Part shown: positions 25,800 to 34,269 of the stretch, in pieces
Numbering within the stretch: position 1 is the first letter of the stretch
How the letters are laid out: every line of letters starts with the position of its first letter
Notes under the pieces: generated by a model
The model's input: the letters and a program-made list of their open reading frames with translations, nothing else
What the model was told of the DNA's origin: nothing
The model's database searches: none
Made by a program: the position numbers and the translations under genes
From: Pyrococcus sp. NA2
GTDB lineage: Archaea; Methanobacteriota_B; Thermococci; Thermococcales; Thermococcaceae
Assembly: GCF_000211475.1 (NCBI RefSeq)
Contig: NC_015474.1
Span: 868,001-932,000, forward strand
Direction: 5' to 3'
DNA: 64,000 nucleotides

Positions 25800-26735
25800 G
25801 CTTGCTCTTAATGTTTGTAAATCGAAAGGATGAGCTATCACTTCTTGAGTCACTCAGGAGCTTCTGATTCTCTACGGATACAGGCAAATTGGAAAAATGG
25901 AACTTGTGAAAAATTTATCCAGGGAAAAAGCGCAATCTACTTCTTAGCTGACAGGGAAGGGTCTGAAGTCAAGCGAGGCGATTTTATTGCGAGGTAGCAG
26001 ATGTTCTTGGACTTCCAAAACTTGAGGTACGGGATTTTAGAGAGGCATTTGATAGACAAAATCCTCGACGACCGCATAACTCAAACTTAAATCTCTGAAC
26101 CTCTTTCACGTTCGAGAGTACTTCAAAAACTCACCCATCGAAACTATCGTTAGAATATACTCCGTTACCGGTGGCGTTCCGATGTACTTCCGGCCCTTTA
26201 AGGAAAAACTTTGAGGAGGAGCTCCTTAGAATACTTGAGAACGCTGATGTCCCTGGAGCTCGTGAGGCGTGAGGTTCCAGTCACCGAATCGGAGAAGAGC
26301 GAGAAGACCTGCTATTTACCAACTTAGCCTTTTGGTTTTTGCTTTGTTAAACCTAACCGCAGAAAGATAGAAATTGGAACCTTCGAGAGGGGATTGAGAG
26401 GCTTTCAACACCTATGTGGGAGAGGTCTTTGAGGATATAGCCAGGCAGTTTTTAATCGAACTCAACAAACTCGGAAAGCTTCCTTTGGCATAAAAATGAA
26501 GAAATAGACTCTGTGGCCTTGAGCGGGAAAAGGGTTTGTTCGTTGAGGTTAAGTGGAAAAGCCTAAGCGAGAGGGAAGTACGTGGAATTTTAAGGAATTT
26601 GGAGAGAAAAGTGAGCTCGTTGAATTTGATGATCGTGTTGTTTATGGAATTAGTTACTAAGAGAGTTGAAGGAAAAGAGGGCTCAAGAGGGAAGACTAGT
26701 TAGTTTGGGATTCGACCGACTTCGAAATGTTTATA
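25800..26735 (+). pseudogene. Degenerate ATPase-DUF234 gene
   Basis: Fragments in changing frames match the intact copy downstream in order. They are FVNRKDELSLLESL and LILYGYRQIGKMELVKNL (Walker A with Thr/Ser replaced by Met), then VTGGVPMYF, NTYVGEVFEDIARQFLIELNKLGKLP, and WHKNEEIDSVAL with VEVKWKSLSEREVRGILR (each given as recognisable parts). It ends near LVWDSTDFEMF at ~26730. Multiple stops and frameshifts make it a pseudogene. It lies immediately upstream of the intact copy at 26760. Confidence 0.8.
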
Positions 26736-26744
26736 ACTTCAAAA

Positions 26745-26779
26745 AACTTACTCTTGAGTATGATACTCACGAGTAAGTT
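26745..26779. promoter_or_regulatory. 35-bp near-perfect palindrome over the ATPase start
   Basis: The arms AACTTACTC and GAGTAAGTT flank inner arms TGAGTAT/ATACTCA. Only one base pair and the central base break symmetry. The ATG at 26760 lies inside it, and a TATA-like GTTTATAAC (~26729-26737) precedes it. The symmetrical size fits a dimeric DNA-binding protein. Confidence 0.65.
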
Positions 26780-28139
26780 CGTTGATAGGAAGGCCGAGCT
26801 GAACTTCCTCAAGGAGCGCTACAACTCTGGGAAGGCCGAGCTGATAATCCTCTACGGGCGGAGGAGAATCGGGAAGACATACCTACTGATGAAGTTCCTG
26901 GATGAAGTCGGTGGGCTTTATCTCCTGGCTGAAGAGAACGAGATGAACCTCGAGGACTTTTCCACGAGACTGGCTGAGTACTTCAACGACCCCTTCCTAA
27001 AGGAAAATCCGATTCGGAGCTGGGGGGCCTTCTTCACCTATCTCGCTGGAAAGAGCAGGGAGAGACTCGTGGTGGTCATTGACGAGGTTCAATATCTCGC
27101 TAAGGCCGAAAAGAGCTTCCTCAGCACGCTTCAGAAATACTGGGATCTGTATTTGGCTAACACGAAAATAATGCTGATTCTTTGTGGTTCGCTCGGTTCA
27201 TTCATGGAGGGGATTCTCTCCGCGAAGTCGCCGATCTACGGGAGGAGAACGGGAGCGTGGAAGGTGGGAGAAATAGACTTCTTTAATTTGCTCAAATTCC
27301 ACCCTCTCGATATAGAAACCGCCATTAAGGTCTATGCAGTCTTTGGTGGCGTCCCCCAGTACTGGGCGGACTACGATCCAGAGAAGGACTTCTGGGATAA
27401 TATAAGGACATTAATCCTCTCGAAGGGGGCCAAGTACTACGACGAGCCGAAATATCTCCTCAAGGAGGAGCTTAGGGATGTTTCGAGATATTTCTCGATT
27501 CTTCGCGCCATAGCTCTCGGCTACACGCGCTTCGGCCAGATAGCAGATAAAGCGAAGATAGAAACTAAGAGCCTCGGTAAGTACCTCAACGTTCTGGAGG
27601 AGATGGGTTACATCAGGGAGGAAAAGCCCGTCGTGGGGAGGGGGAGAACAGTTTACAGGATAAATGACAATCTCTTCAACTTCTGGTTCCGCTTCGTCTT
27701 TCCGAGGAGGGACGAGATAGAGATGGGTTTCGACGTGGTTGAAGAGATAAGGGAGGAGTTTAACACCTATGTGGGACAGGTCTTCGAAGATATAGCCAGG
27801 CAGTTTTTGATTGAGTTGAATAGGGCGAGAAAACTTCCCTTCAGGTTCACTAAAATCGGTCGCTGGTGGCATAAAAACGAGGAGATAGATCTCGTTGCTT
27901 TGAACGAGCGGGAGAAGAAGGCTTTGTTCGTGGAAGTGAAGTGGAAGGAATTGAGCGATAGGGAAGTGCGTGGAATTTTAAAGGATTTAGAGAGAAAAAG
28001 CGAGCTCGTTGGACTTGAGAGCTGGAAGAAAAGTTATGGTCTTGTAGGGAAGAGGGTTGAAGGAAAGGAGGGGCTCAGGGAAGAGGGGTGGCTAGTGTGG
28101 GACTTAGAAGAGTTTGAAGGGCTTATAAAAAGTGCATGA
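26760..28139 (+). CDS. Archaeal ATPase with wHTH and DUF234 (PD-(D/E)XK-like) domain
   Basis: The ~459-aa protein begins FVDRKAELNFLKERY. Walker A ILYGRRRIGKTYLLMKF (~27) and Walker B VVVIDEVQYL (~110) form the ATPase, followed by a sensor ILCGSLGSFM (~140). A winged helix (~250-310, GQIADKAKIETKSLGKYLNVL) precedes the C-terminal DUF234 domain (~350-459). That domain contains RWWHKNEEIDLVALNERE and ALFVEVKWKELS, whose ID...EVK spacing matches PD-(D/E)XK nucleases. ATG 26760 fits the family length better than the 26727 start. The function, possibly genome defence or selfish regulation, is unknown. Confidence 0.85.
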   Translation: MILTSKFVDRKAELNFLKERYNSGKAELIILYGRRRIGKTYLLMKFLDEVGGLYLLAEENEMNLEDFSTRLAEYFNDPFLKENPIRSWGAFFTYLAGKSRERLVVVIDEVQYLAKAEKSFLSTLQKYWDLYLANTKIMLILCGSLGSFMEGILSAKSPIYGRRTGAWKVGEIDFFNLLKFHPLDIETAIKVYAVFGGVPQYWADYDPEKDFWDNIRTLILSKGAKYYDEPKYLLKEELRDVSRYFSILRAIALGYTRFGQIADKAKIETKSLGKYLNVLEEMGYIREEKPVVGRGRTVYRINDNLFNFWFRFVFPRRDEIEMGFDVVEEIREEFNTYVGQVFEDIARQFLIELNRARKLPFRFTKIGRWWHKNEEIDLVALNEREKKALFVEVKWKELSDREVRGILKDLERKSELVGLESWKKSYGLVGKRVEGKEGLREEGWLVWDLEEFEGLIKSA

Positions 28140-28184
28140 GTTCCAAAAGTTACCCCCAGCACAAGCAGTTACCAAAACTGTTAA

Positions 28185-28217
28185 AATGATAATTGTCATT
28201 ATGATAATGGTGATTAT
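28185..28217. promoter_or_regulatory. Two inverted repeats upstream of ATPase 28221
   Basis: AATGATAATTGTCATT (28185-28200) and ATAAT-GGTG-ATTAT (28204-28217) lie in front of the ATG at 28221. A TATA-like GTTAAAATG (~28180) precedes them. The second element is nearly identical in sequence and in distance to the ATG to the one before the antitoxin at 57391. Confidence 0.55.
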
Positions 28218-28220
28218 TAT

Positions 28221-29588
28221 ATGCCCCCATTTGTTGACAGAAGGGAGGAATTCAAGGCCCTTAAAGAGCGTTTAACGAGCAACAACTTTGAGCTTATCGT
28301 CATTTATGGGCGGAGGAGGGTGGGGAAGACTCGCCTTGTCCTCGAAGCCGTTAAAGACCTTCCCCACGTCTACTATCTGGCGGTTGAAGGCGACAATCTG
28401 AGGCACTTTCGAGAAACCGCTGAGAGAGTGTTTCCGGAAGTTAGATACTCTCGAGAAGATTGGGAGGGGACCCTACATGCCCTAAGAGGGAAAATCATTG
28501 TTATCGACGAGTTCCCGAACCTGATAAAGGAAAATCCTCAGATTCTCTCACTCCTCCAGAGGGTCATAGACTTGGACTTATCGAATTCTAACACCAAGAT
28601 CGTTCTCCTTGGCTCCTCGGTAAGTATGATGACCGAGAAGGTTCTGAGCTACAAGAGCCCCCTCTACGGCAGGAGAACCGGCTCGATGAAGCTCAAACCA
28701 ATGAACTTCTTTTCCCTCAAGGAGTTCTTTCCCAAAGCTAGTTGGGAGGAGCTCGTCGAGATCTATGGTATGACCGATGGAATTCCCTTCTACATAACCC
28801 AGGTTAAGCTCCCCTTCTGGAAGTGGCTGGAGGAAGAGCTTTCCAGCCCGGTGAGCTTCTTCAGGGACGAGGTGGATTTTCTCCTGAAGTACGAGTTCAG
28901 CGAGGTGAGCACCTACAAGAGAATTCTTGAGGCGATAGCCCTCGGAAAGACGACCCCCAAGGAGATAAGGGACTTCACAGGCCTGAGGCATTCGGATATA
29001 AGCCCCTACCTCAGGAATCTGATCGAGGCCGACCTAATAGTGAGGGAGGTGCCAGTTACCGATAAAAGGACATCAAAGAGAGGGCGCTACTATATTGCCG
29101 ACAACTTCCTAGCTTTTTGGTTTAGATTCATCTTCCCGAACCTCTCGCGCATAGAGGAGGGGACGTTCAGCGTTGAGGAGATAAGGGACTCCTATGACCA
29201 TTACCTTGGCTTTGTTTTTGAGAAGGTGGCGAGGCAGTATTTGGTAAAGCTCAATAAAGCCGGTGAACTTCCCTTTAAGTTCACTAAAATCGGCCGCTGG
29301 TGGCATAAAAATGAAGAGATCGATCTGCTCGCCCTGAATGAGTGGGAGAAAAAGGCTCTGTTCGGTGAGGTTAAGTGGAAGAAGCTTAGCGAGAGGGAAG
29401 TACGTGGAATTTTAAAGGATTTGGAGAGAAAAAGCGAGCTCGTTGGACTGGAAGGATGGGAAAAGCATTACGGTCTAGTGGCTAAGGAAATCCAGAATAA
29501 AAGTGCACTGAAAAGCGAGGGTTGGCTTGTATGGGATTTGGAGGATTTCGAAAGGCTTGCTTCTCCTGGGAGAATCTCCTACCTTTGA
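28221..29588 (+). CDS. Archaeal ATPase with wHTH and DUF234 (PD-(D/E)XK-like) domain
   Basis: The 455-aa protein has FVDRREEFKALKERL at the N-terminus, Walker A IYGRRRVGKTRLVLEA (~28), Walker B IVIDEFPNL (~97), the GRRTGSMKL region, and a wHTH (~245-300, RDFTGLRHSDISPYLRNL). The DUF234 domain has WWHKNEEIDLLALNEWE (~360) and ALFGEVKWKKLS. The nuclease-like half is closely related to those at 26760 and 31308, while the N-terminal half differs. Preceded by a distinct operator. Role unknown. Confidence 0.85.
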   Translation: MPPFVDRREEFKALKERLTSNNFELIVIYGRRRVGKTRLVLEAVKDLPHVYYLAVEGDNLRHFRETAERVFPEVRYSREDWEGTLHALRGKIIVIDEFPNLIKENPQILSLLQRVIDLDLSNSNTKIVLLGSSVSMMTEKVLSYKSPLYGRRTGSMKLKPMNFFSLKEFFPKASWEELVEIYGMTDGIPFYITQVKLPFWKWLEEELSSPVSFFRDEVDFLLKYEFSEVSTYKRILEAIALGKTTPKEIRDFTGLRHSDISPYLRNLIEADLIVREVPVTDKRTSKRGRYYIADNFLAFWFRFIFPNLSRIEEGTFSVEEIRDSYDHYLGFVFEKVARQYLVKLNKAGELPFKFTKIGRWWHKNEEIDLLALNEWEKKALFGEVKWKKLSEREVRGILKDLERKSELVGLEGWEKHYGLVAKEIQNKSALKSEGWLVWDLEDFERLASPGRISYL

Positions 29589-29774
29589 TATAATGCCCAA
29601 GATAGAAGAACTGAGTTGTGCTTGCAGTAATGCATTGTTGGGATAACAAGAAGGTCTATCTTCTACCATACAACTTTCTTCTTTCTCATACCTCCGATAC
29701 AGGGGCAACTCCTCACAATATGAGTGACAAGGCCGAAATATCGATTAAGCTCTGACCCTTCAATTTTTAAACCC

Positions 29775-29827
29775 TGAGAACTCATACTTCTCAATCTTTA
29801 TAAAGGATTGAGAACTATAACTTCTCA
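29775..29827. promoter_or_regulatory. Two 19-bp inverted repeats flanking the TATA box of ATPase 29837
   Basis: TGAGAA-7 nt-TTCTCA occurs at 29775-29793 and again at 29809-29827, 34 bp apart. Between them lies the TATA box CTTTATAAAG (~29796-29805), and the ATG (29837) follows 10 bp after the second. The two copies have different central bases, so this is an evolved operator pair and not a simple duplication. Confidence 0.7.
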
Positions 29828-29836
29828 GGTATTCAT

Positions 29837-31030
29837 ATGAGGCTGGGCGATCTCACCTACATGAACCCCTGGTGGGAAGGGAGAGAGGACTACCACGTGA
29901 GGCGCTGGAGGGAACAGAGGTTACACTGGCGGCCGAAATGGCTGGAAAGGCTTTCGCTTAGGCCGTTCTCACTTAACTTCGTCCTCGGCCCGAGGCAGGT
30001 TGGAAAAACGACGGGAATAAAGCTCATGATCCAGGAACTCCTGAAAGATAACCCACCCGAGGCCGTTCTCTACATCAACGTCGAGGTTCTTCCAAGCCAC
30101 CACGAGCTCTTAAACCTCCTCCGTGAGTTCCAGGAGCTTAAAGAGAAGGAAGGCATCAAGATAGGATATGTCTTTCTCGACGAAGTGACTTCCCTTGAGG
30201 GCTGGTGGCGCGGGGTTAAACCGCTCATAGATGCTGGCCTTCTAGAGAGGGATGTGATTACGGTTACGGGCTCAAGCTCCCTGAGGGTCAGGAGGGACAT
30301 TGAACTCTTTCCGGGCAGGAGAGGGGGCGGAAGGATCATAGAGGTCATGCCCCTTTCCTTTCCAGAGTACTTAGAAATTAGGGGACTCAAGAAGCCGGAA
30401 CTTCACAGGGGGAAAGTCCTGAAGCTCTTCGAAGAGTATCTGACTACCGGCGGATTCCCGGGAGCAATAAACGGCCTTCCAATGGATGATCTCCTCGGGG
30501 CGTATATAGGAGATATTGTCCGCTTTGGTAAGAGTCTTGAGATAGCGAAGGAAACCTTTGCGGCGGTGATAAGGAGCGCTCCCTCGGCGACGAGCTTTAG
30601 GACTCTGGCCGGAATGACCTCCGGCTACTCCTACAAGGTGGTTCAGGACTATATAGAGTTTTTCACCGAGCTTTACATCCTTGGGATAGCCTATCTCAAG
30701 CAGGGAAATCAGATCATGTATAAGCGTGAGAAGAAGTTCTTCTTCCGTGATCCTCTCTTGGCGAGGCTCTTTGCGCTGTGGAGTGGGACAGAGCTGAGGG
30801 AAGATGCCCTCTACGAGTGGATCGTTCAAGAGCATCTATACCGTTGTTTTGGGGAGGTTTACTACTACCGGAACTCCTACGAGATCGATGCGATAGCAGG
30901 AAATCTTAAGGTAGAGGTAAAGGCCGGAAAGGCTCATAGGAAGTACCCGAAAAACGTAAGGGTGCTGGAGAAGGAGGATGTACCCTTCTTTCTGCTTGAA
31001 CTTACTCATGAGGGTACTTCTCGATTTTAA
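29837..31030 (+). CDS. AAA_14/DUF4143-type ATPase
   Basis: The 397-aa protein carries MNPWWEGREDYHVRRW, Walker A FVLGPRQVGKTTGIKLM (~55), Walker B VFLDEVTSLEGWWR (~115) and TGSSSLR (~148), then GRRGGGR with a FPEYLEIRG region. The C-terminal DUF4143-type part ends in YRNSYEIDAIAGNLKVEVKAGK, where ID...VEVK matches a PD-(D/E)XK-like core. It is shorter than its relatives but shows no frameshift. Operator copies precede it. Confidence 0.85.
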   Translation: MRLGDLTYMNPWWEGREDYHVRRWREQRLHWRPKWLERLSLRPFSLNFVLGPRQVGKTTGIKLMIQELLKDNPPEAVLYINVEVLPSHHELLNLLREFQELKEKEGIKIGYVFLDEVTSLEGWWRGVKPLIDAGLLERDVITVTGSSSLRVRRDIELFPGRRGGGRIIEVMPLSFPEYLEIRGLKKPELHRGKVLKLFEEYLTTGGFPGAINGLPMDDLLGAYIGDIVRFGKSLEIAKETFAAVIRSAPSATSFRTLAGMTSGYSYKVVQDYIEFFTELYILGIAYLKQGNQIMYKREKKFFFRDPLLARLFALWSGTELREDALYEWIVQEHLYRCFGEVYYYRNSYEIDAIAGNLKVEVKAGKAHRKYPKNVRVLEKEDVPFFLLELTHEGTSRF

Positions 31031-31111
31031 GGCTAGGAGTATTGAGTATTATAGAAGGCTTGAGCCAACTAAATGGTTTAAAAGTTCGAAATTTGGCAAA
31101 TTGGGAGTAGT

Positions 31112-31225
31112 GATGGTTGGGAGAAGAGTTATGGAATAGTTGCTAAGAGGGTTGAAGGGAAGGAAGAACTGAATGAAGAGGGTTACTGTTTTTGGGATCT
31201 GGAGGATTTTGAGCAGATTCAATGA
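31112..31225 (+). pseudogene. C-terminal remnant of a DUF234 ATPase
   Basis: The frame reads DGWEKSYGIVAKRVEGKEEL followed by NEEGYCFWDLEDFEQIQ, matching the last ~38 residues of the proteins at 26760 and 31308. No N-terminal part is present. It sits directly before the ATPase at 31308 and shows that copies were lost or recombined here. The open frame starting at 31173 reads through it in another phase and is not its own gene. Confidence 0.75.
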
Positions 31226-31307
31226 ACTGACAATCAGATCAGAGGAAGGGTCAATAACCTCTTACCTGGCGAAACCTTTTTTATTCATTTCGACTTGTAA
31301 TTATATT

Positions 31308-32678
31308 ATGAGGATTCGAAAATTTGTCAACCGCGAGAAGGAGCTCGAAACCCTGGAAAGGCTTTACGGGAGAGAAGGTTTTACTCTCGTCCTCGTTACT
31401 GGTAGGAGAAGGATCGGGAAGAGCAGGCTTGTTAGAGAGTTTTTAAAGGGAAAAAATGCCATAAGTGTTCAGTTCGAAAAGAGGCTCTGGGAGTACAATT
31501 TGAAGAAGCTTAACAAGGCTATAGGAGAACACTTTGGGATTCCAGCTCCAAACTTCTCCACCTTCAGTGATGCCTTCCACTTTATCGCCTCTCAGTCTAG
31601 GGAAAGGCTCATCGTATTCCTCGACGAGTTCTCCTACCTGCTCCGGTATTCTGAGGTGGAAGCCGAGTTCCAGAGTATAATTGATGAGATACTCCAGGAG
31701 AGCAATATTATGTTGATCCTCTCTGCTTCATCTGTTGGCCTGCTTAAGAGGAGCTTTTTCGAATACTCAAGCCCGCTCTACGGGAGGAGCGATGTCACAC
31801 TGAACCTCCAGCCCTTAGGCTTCAAGCATATCTTCGAGTGGTTTGAGGATATCTCACCAGAGGACGCCGTGAAAGTCTATGCAGTAACCTCCGGCGTTCC
31901 CCGCTACCTTGAGCTTTTCGAGGGAAGGAATGTTGATGAAGAAATCAAGGCCAACTTCTTCGACCCAAACGCCTTCCTCTTCCGCGAGGCCAAAGAGCTG
32001 CTTGAAGAGGAGTTTAGGGAGCCTGAAACGTACTACACCCTGCTTGAGGCGATAGCTAAGGGAAAGACGAGGGTGAACGAGATAGCTCAGCATGCCTTCC
32101 TTGAGCCCAAGAATACAGCAAGATACTTGAGGATACTTGAAGATCTTGGAATACTAAAGAGGGAGCTTCCCGTTGGGAGGAAGGCGAAGAGGGGTATCTA
32201 CCGCTTTAAAGATTTGTATTTTGCTTTCTGGTTTAGGTTTGTCGCCCCTTACTTCGAGGAGATAGAGAGCGGCTTCCCAGAAGGTGCGCTGGAAGACTTT
32301 AACGCAAACTTCAACCGCTACCTAGGCTACGCTTTCGAAGAGATAGCTAAGCAGTTTTTAATCGAAATCAACCGAGCTGGAAAGCTTCCCTTTAAGTTCA
32401 CTAAAATCGGTCGCTGGTGGCATAAAAACGAGGAGATAGATCTCGTTGCTTTGAACGAGCGGGGGAAGGGGGCTTTGTTCGTGGAAGTGAAGTGGAAAGA
32501 TTTGAGCGAGAGGGAAGCTAAGAGAATTTTGAAGGACTTGGAGAGGAAATCTAGATTGGTTGGACTGGAAGGGTGGGAGAAGTGGCATGGATTGGTTGCT
32601 AAGGGGATTGAGGGGAAGGAGGAACTTAGAGAAGAGGGTTTTCTGGTCTGGGACTTGGGGGATTTTGAAATATTTTAG
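31308..32678 (+). CDS. Archaeal ATPase with wHTH and DUF234 (PD-(D/E)XK-like) domain
   Basis: Starting at ATG 31308 the product is 456 aa: KFVNREKELETLERLYG, Walker A VTGRRRIGKSRLVREF (~27), Walker B IVFLDEFSYL (~103), ILSASSVGLL (~140), a wHTH (~250-300), then RWWHKNEEIDLVALNERG and ALFVEVKWKDLS. The frame continues upstream to 31173 but those residues are junk overlapping a remnant. The ~68 bp coding for the nuclease motif (32396-32463) are identical to 27845-27912. No palindrome as clear as in the neighbours was seen upstream. Confidence 0.83.
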   Translation: MRIRKFVNREKELETLERLYGREGFTLVLVTGRRRIGKSRLVREFLKGKNAISVQFEKRLWEYNLKKLNKAIGEHFGIPAPNFSTFSDAFHFIASQSRERLIVFLDEFSYLLRYSEVEAEFQSIIDEILQESNIMLILSASSVGLLKRSFFEYSSPLYGRSDVTLNLQPLGFKHIFEWFEDISPEDAVKVYAVTSGVPRYLELFEGRNVDEEIKANFFDPNAFLFREAKELLEEEFREPETYYTLLEAIAKGKTRVNEIAQHAFLEPKNTARYLRILEDLGILKRELPVGRKAKRGIYRFKDLYFAFWFRFVAPYFEEIESGFPEGALEDFNANFNRYLGYAFEEIAKQFLIEINRAGKLPFKFTKIGRWWHKNEEIDLVALNERGKGALFVEVKWKDLSEREAKRILKDLERKSRLVGLEGWEKWHGLVAKGIEGKEELREEGFLVWDLGDFEIF

Positions 32679-32824
32679 ACTGGAGTGGCTGGCCTTCGTT
32701 CTGCCTTTAGAGTGAGGGCAGGGGAGGAGATCAGTTAGTTCTCAACTACATAAGGGAGCAGAAGTTTGAAAAGCCTTTACGAGGCTTTAAGCTGGTTCAA
32801 TACATTCTCGTCCTTTTACTCTTT

Positions 32825-32908
32825 TGTGAAAGTGCATTTTCACAGCTTTCCCATTTTATGAAAGCAAACTTTCACAAATCTTATAAACTATGAAAGCCCA
32901 CCTTCACA
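32825..32908. promoter_or_regulatory. Triple 20-bp inverted repeat, 32-bp period, before ATPase 32910
   Basis: Copies of the pattern T(G/A)TGAAAG-N-CTTTCACA (the first ends TTTTCACA, the third CCTTCACA) occur at 32825-32844, 32857-32876 and 32889-32908. Starts are exactly 32 bp apart. The TATA box CTTATAAAC (~32880-32888) sits between copies two and three, and the ATG follows copy three. Three sites on one face of the helix suggest cooperative repression. Confidence 0.75.
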
Positions 32909-32909
32909 C

Positions 32910-34232
32910 ATGGCAGTTAAGATAGTTAAGCTCATCAGGCACAATCCCTGGTGGAAGGGCGAAGGGTGGGAGGCAGAAGACCCGGACCTCTCAAAGGTAC
33001 CTAAAGGAGATAGGATACCTCGTAGGACGGTGAGATTGAAAAATGGGGAAATAACTCTTATACGGGGCGTTAGGAGGGCTGGAAAGAGCTTTTATCTCAA
33101 GACTATCATAGAGTCTCTCGTGAGGGAAGTTGACCCCTTAAAGGTGGTTTACATCCCCTGCGACCGCTTCACGAAGAGGGAAGTTAAGGGCTTCATAGAC
33201 GAGCTGAGGAGGAGGCACGGTGAAATATGTCTCTTCCTCGACGAGATAACGTACCTCAAAGACTGGAGGCTTCTCTTGAAGGAACTTGGCGAGGAAGGCA
33301 TCACAACAGTCGCCACTGGCTCAAACCCGGTTGAGCTCAAGAAAGAGAGCGAGCTACTCCCAGGGAGGGGAATAGAGGGCAATGAGTACTACTTCAACCC
33401 CCTCAACTTCAGGGAGTTCGCCCGCTACATGAACGACCGATTTCCCGATGTTGCTTTTACTTACAGGAACCCTGAGGTGGATAAGATTCTTCCCTGGTTC
33501 GAGGAGCTGGATGGTCTGTTTTATGCCTACCTCCAGACTGGTGGCTTTCCGGAGGCGGTGCTCGAGTTCAGGAAAAAGGGTAGGGTGAGCGAGGAGCGCT
33601 ACGAGGAGTTCATAAGGCTCGTCCTGGGCGAAATCGCGAAATCTGGAAAGAGCGAGGAGATAGCCAGGGAAATTCTTGAGACAGTTCTCAATCTGAAGGG
33701 CAACAGGGTGGACTACGTGAGCATAGCTAAGAAAGTTGGAGTTTCGCATCCAACGGTTAGGGAGTATCTCTCGACCCTCGAGAGCGCAAGGTTAATTTAT
33801 ACTCTCGAAGCTTGGGACGTCTCAAAGAAGCACCACGCCCACAGGAAGGAGAAGAAGATAGTCTTCCAGAGCCCACTGATAGCTTTGTCCCTGGCGAAGT
33901 ATATAGGAGAGGATCCCTTTGAGTTTCTTGAGGAAAACATCGAGTGGCTGGTTGAGGGAACTGTTGCCACACACGTTATATGGTCCCTTGAAGAACCAAT
34001 AATCCGGGAGAAGCACTCGTTTGCTGGCTTTTACTACGATTCAAGCAAGGAGTGTGACATTGTGATAAAAGAGGGCGGGAAGTTCTTCGGGATTGAGGTC
34101 AAGTACGGCGAGGTCAAGCGGAAGAGGTATCCCTTCCAGACCATATACATCTCGAAGGACGAAGTTGGCGAGGACGTGTATCCCGTTTCCCTCTACCTCT
34201 ACGGGCTGGAGAAAAGCGGGAGGTCAATATGA
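32910..34232 (+). CDS. AAA_14/DUF4143-type ATPase
   Basis: The 440-aa protein has an N-terminal RHNPWWKGEGWE, Walker A LIRGVRRAGKSFYLKTI (~50), Walker B LFLDEITYLKDWR (~107), VATGSNPVELKK (~132) and a central wHTH (~275-305, VSIAKKVGVSHPTVREYL). The C-terminal part has SSKECDIVIKEGGKFFGIEVKYG, a PD-(D/E)XK-like core. It is regulated by the triple repeat directly upstream. Role unknown. Confidence 0.87.
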   Translation: MAVKIVKLIRHNPWWKGEGWEAEDPDLSKVPKGDRIPRRTVRLKNGEITLIRGVRRAGKSFYLKTIIESLVREVDPLKVVYIPCDRFTKREVKGFIDELRRRHGEICLFLDEITYLKDWRLLLKELGEEGITTVATGSNPVELKKESELLPGRGIEGNEYYFNPLNFREFARYMNDRFPDVAFTYRNPEVDKILPWFEELDGLFYAYLQTGGFPEAVLEFRKKGRVSEERYEEFIRLVLGEIAKSGKSEEIAREILETVLNLKGNRVDYVSIAKKVGVSHPTVREYLSTLESARLIYTLEAWDVSKKHHAHRKEKKIVFQSPLIALSLAKYIGEDPFEFLEENIEWLVEGTVATHVIWSLEEPIIREKHSFAGFYYDSSKECDIVIKEGGKFFGIEVKYGEVKRKRYPFQTIYISKDEVGEDVYPVSLYLYGLEKSGRSI

Positions 34233-34269
34233 TAACCTTAAGGTCAGAAACAAAACCTAAGGCTCAATG

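Noticed and set aside
29589-29774. Possible RNA gene between 28221 and 29837 genes
   Set aside because: No tRNA-like fold or C/D box pair with guide was found.
31173-31307. N-terminal extension of the ATPase at 31308
   Set aside because: The extra 45 codons overlap a pseudogene remnant in another frame and have no family counterpart.
32825-32908. CRISPR-like repeat-spacer array
   Set aside because: Three inverted repeats with 12-bp gaps around a TATA box are operators; CRISPR spacers are longer and repeats near-identical.
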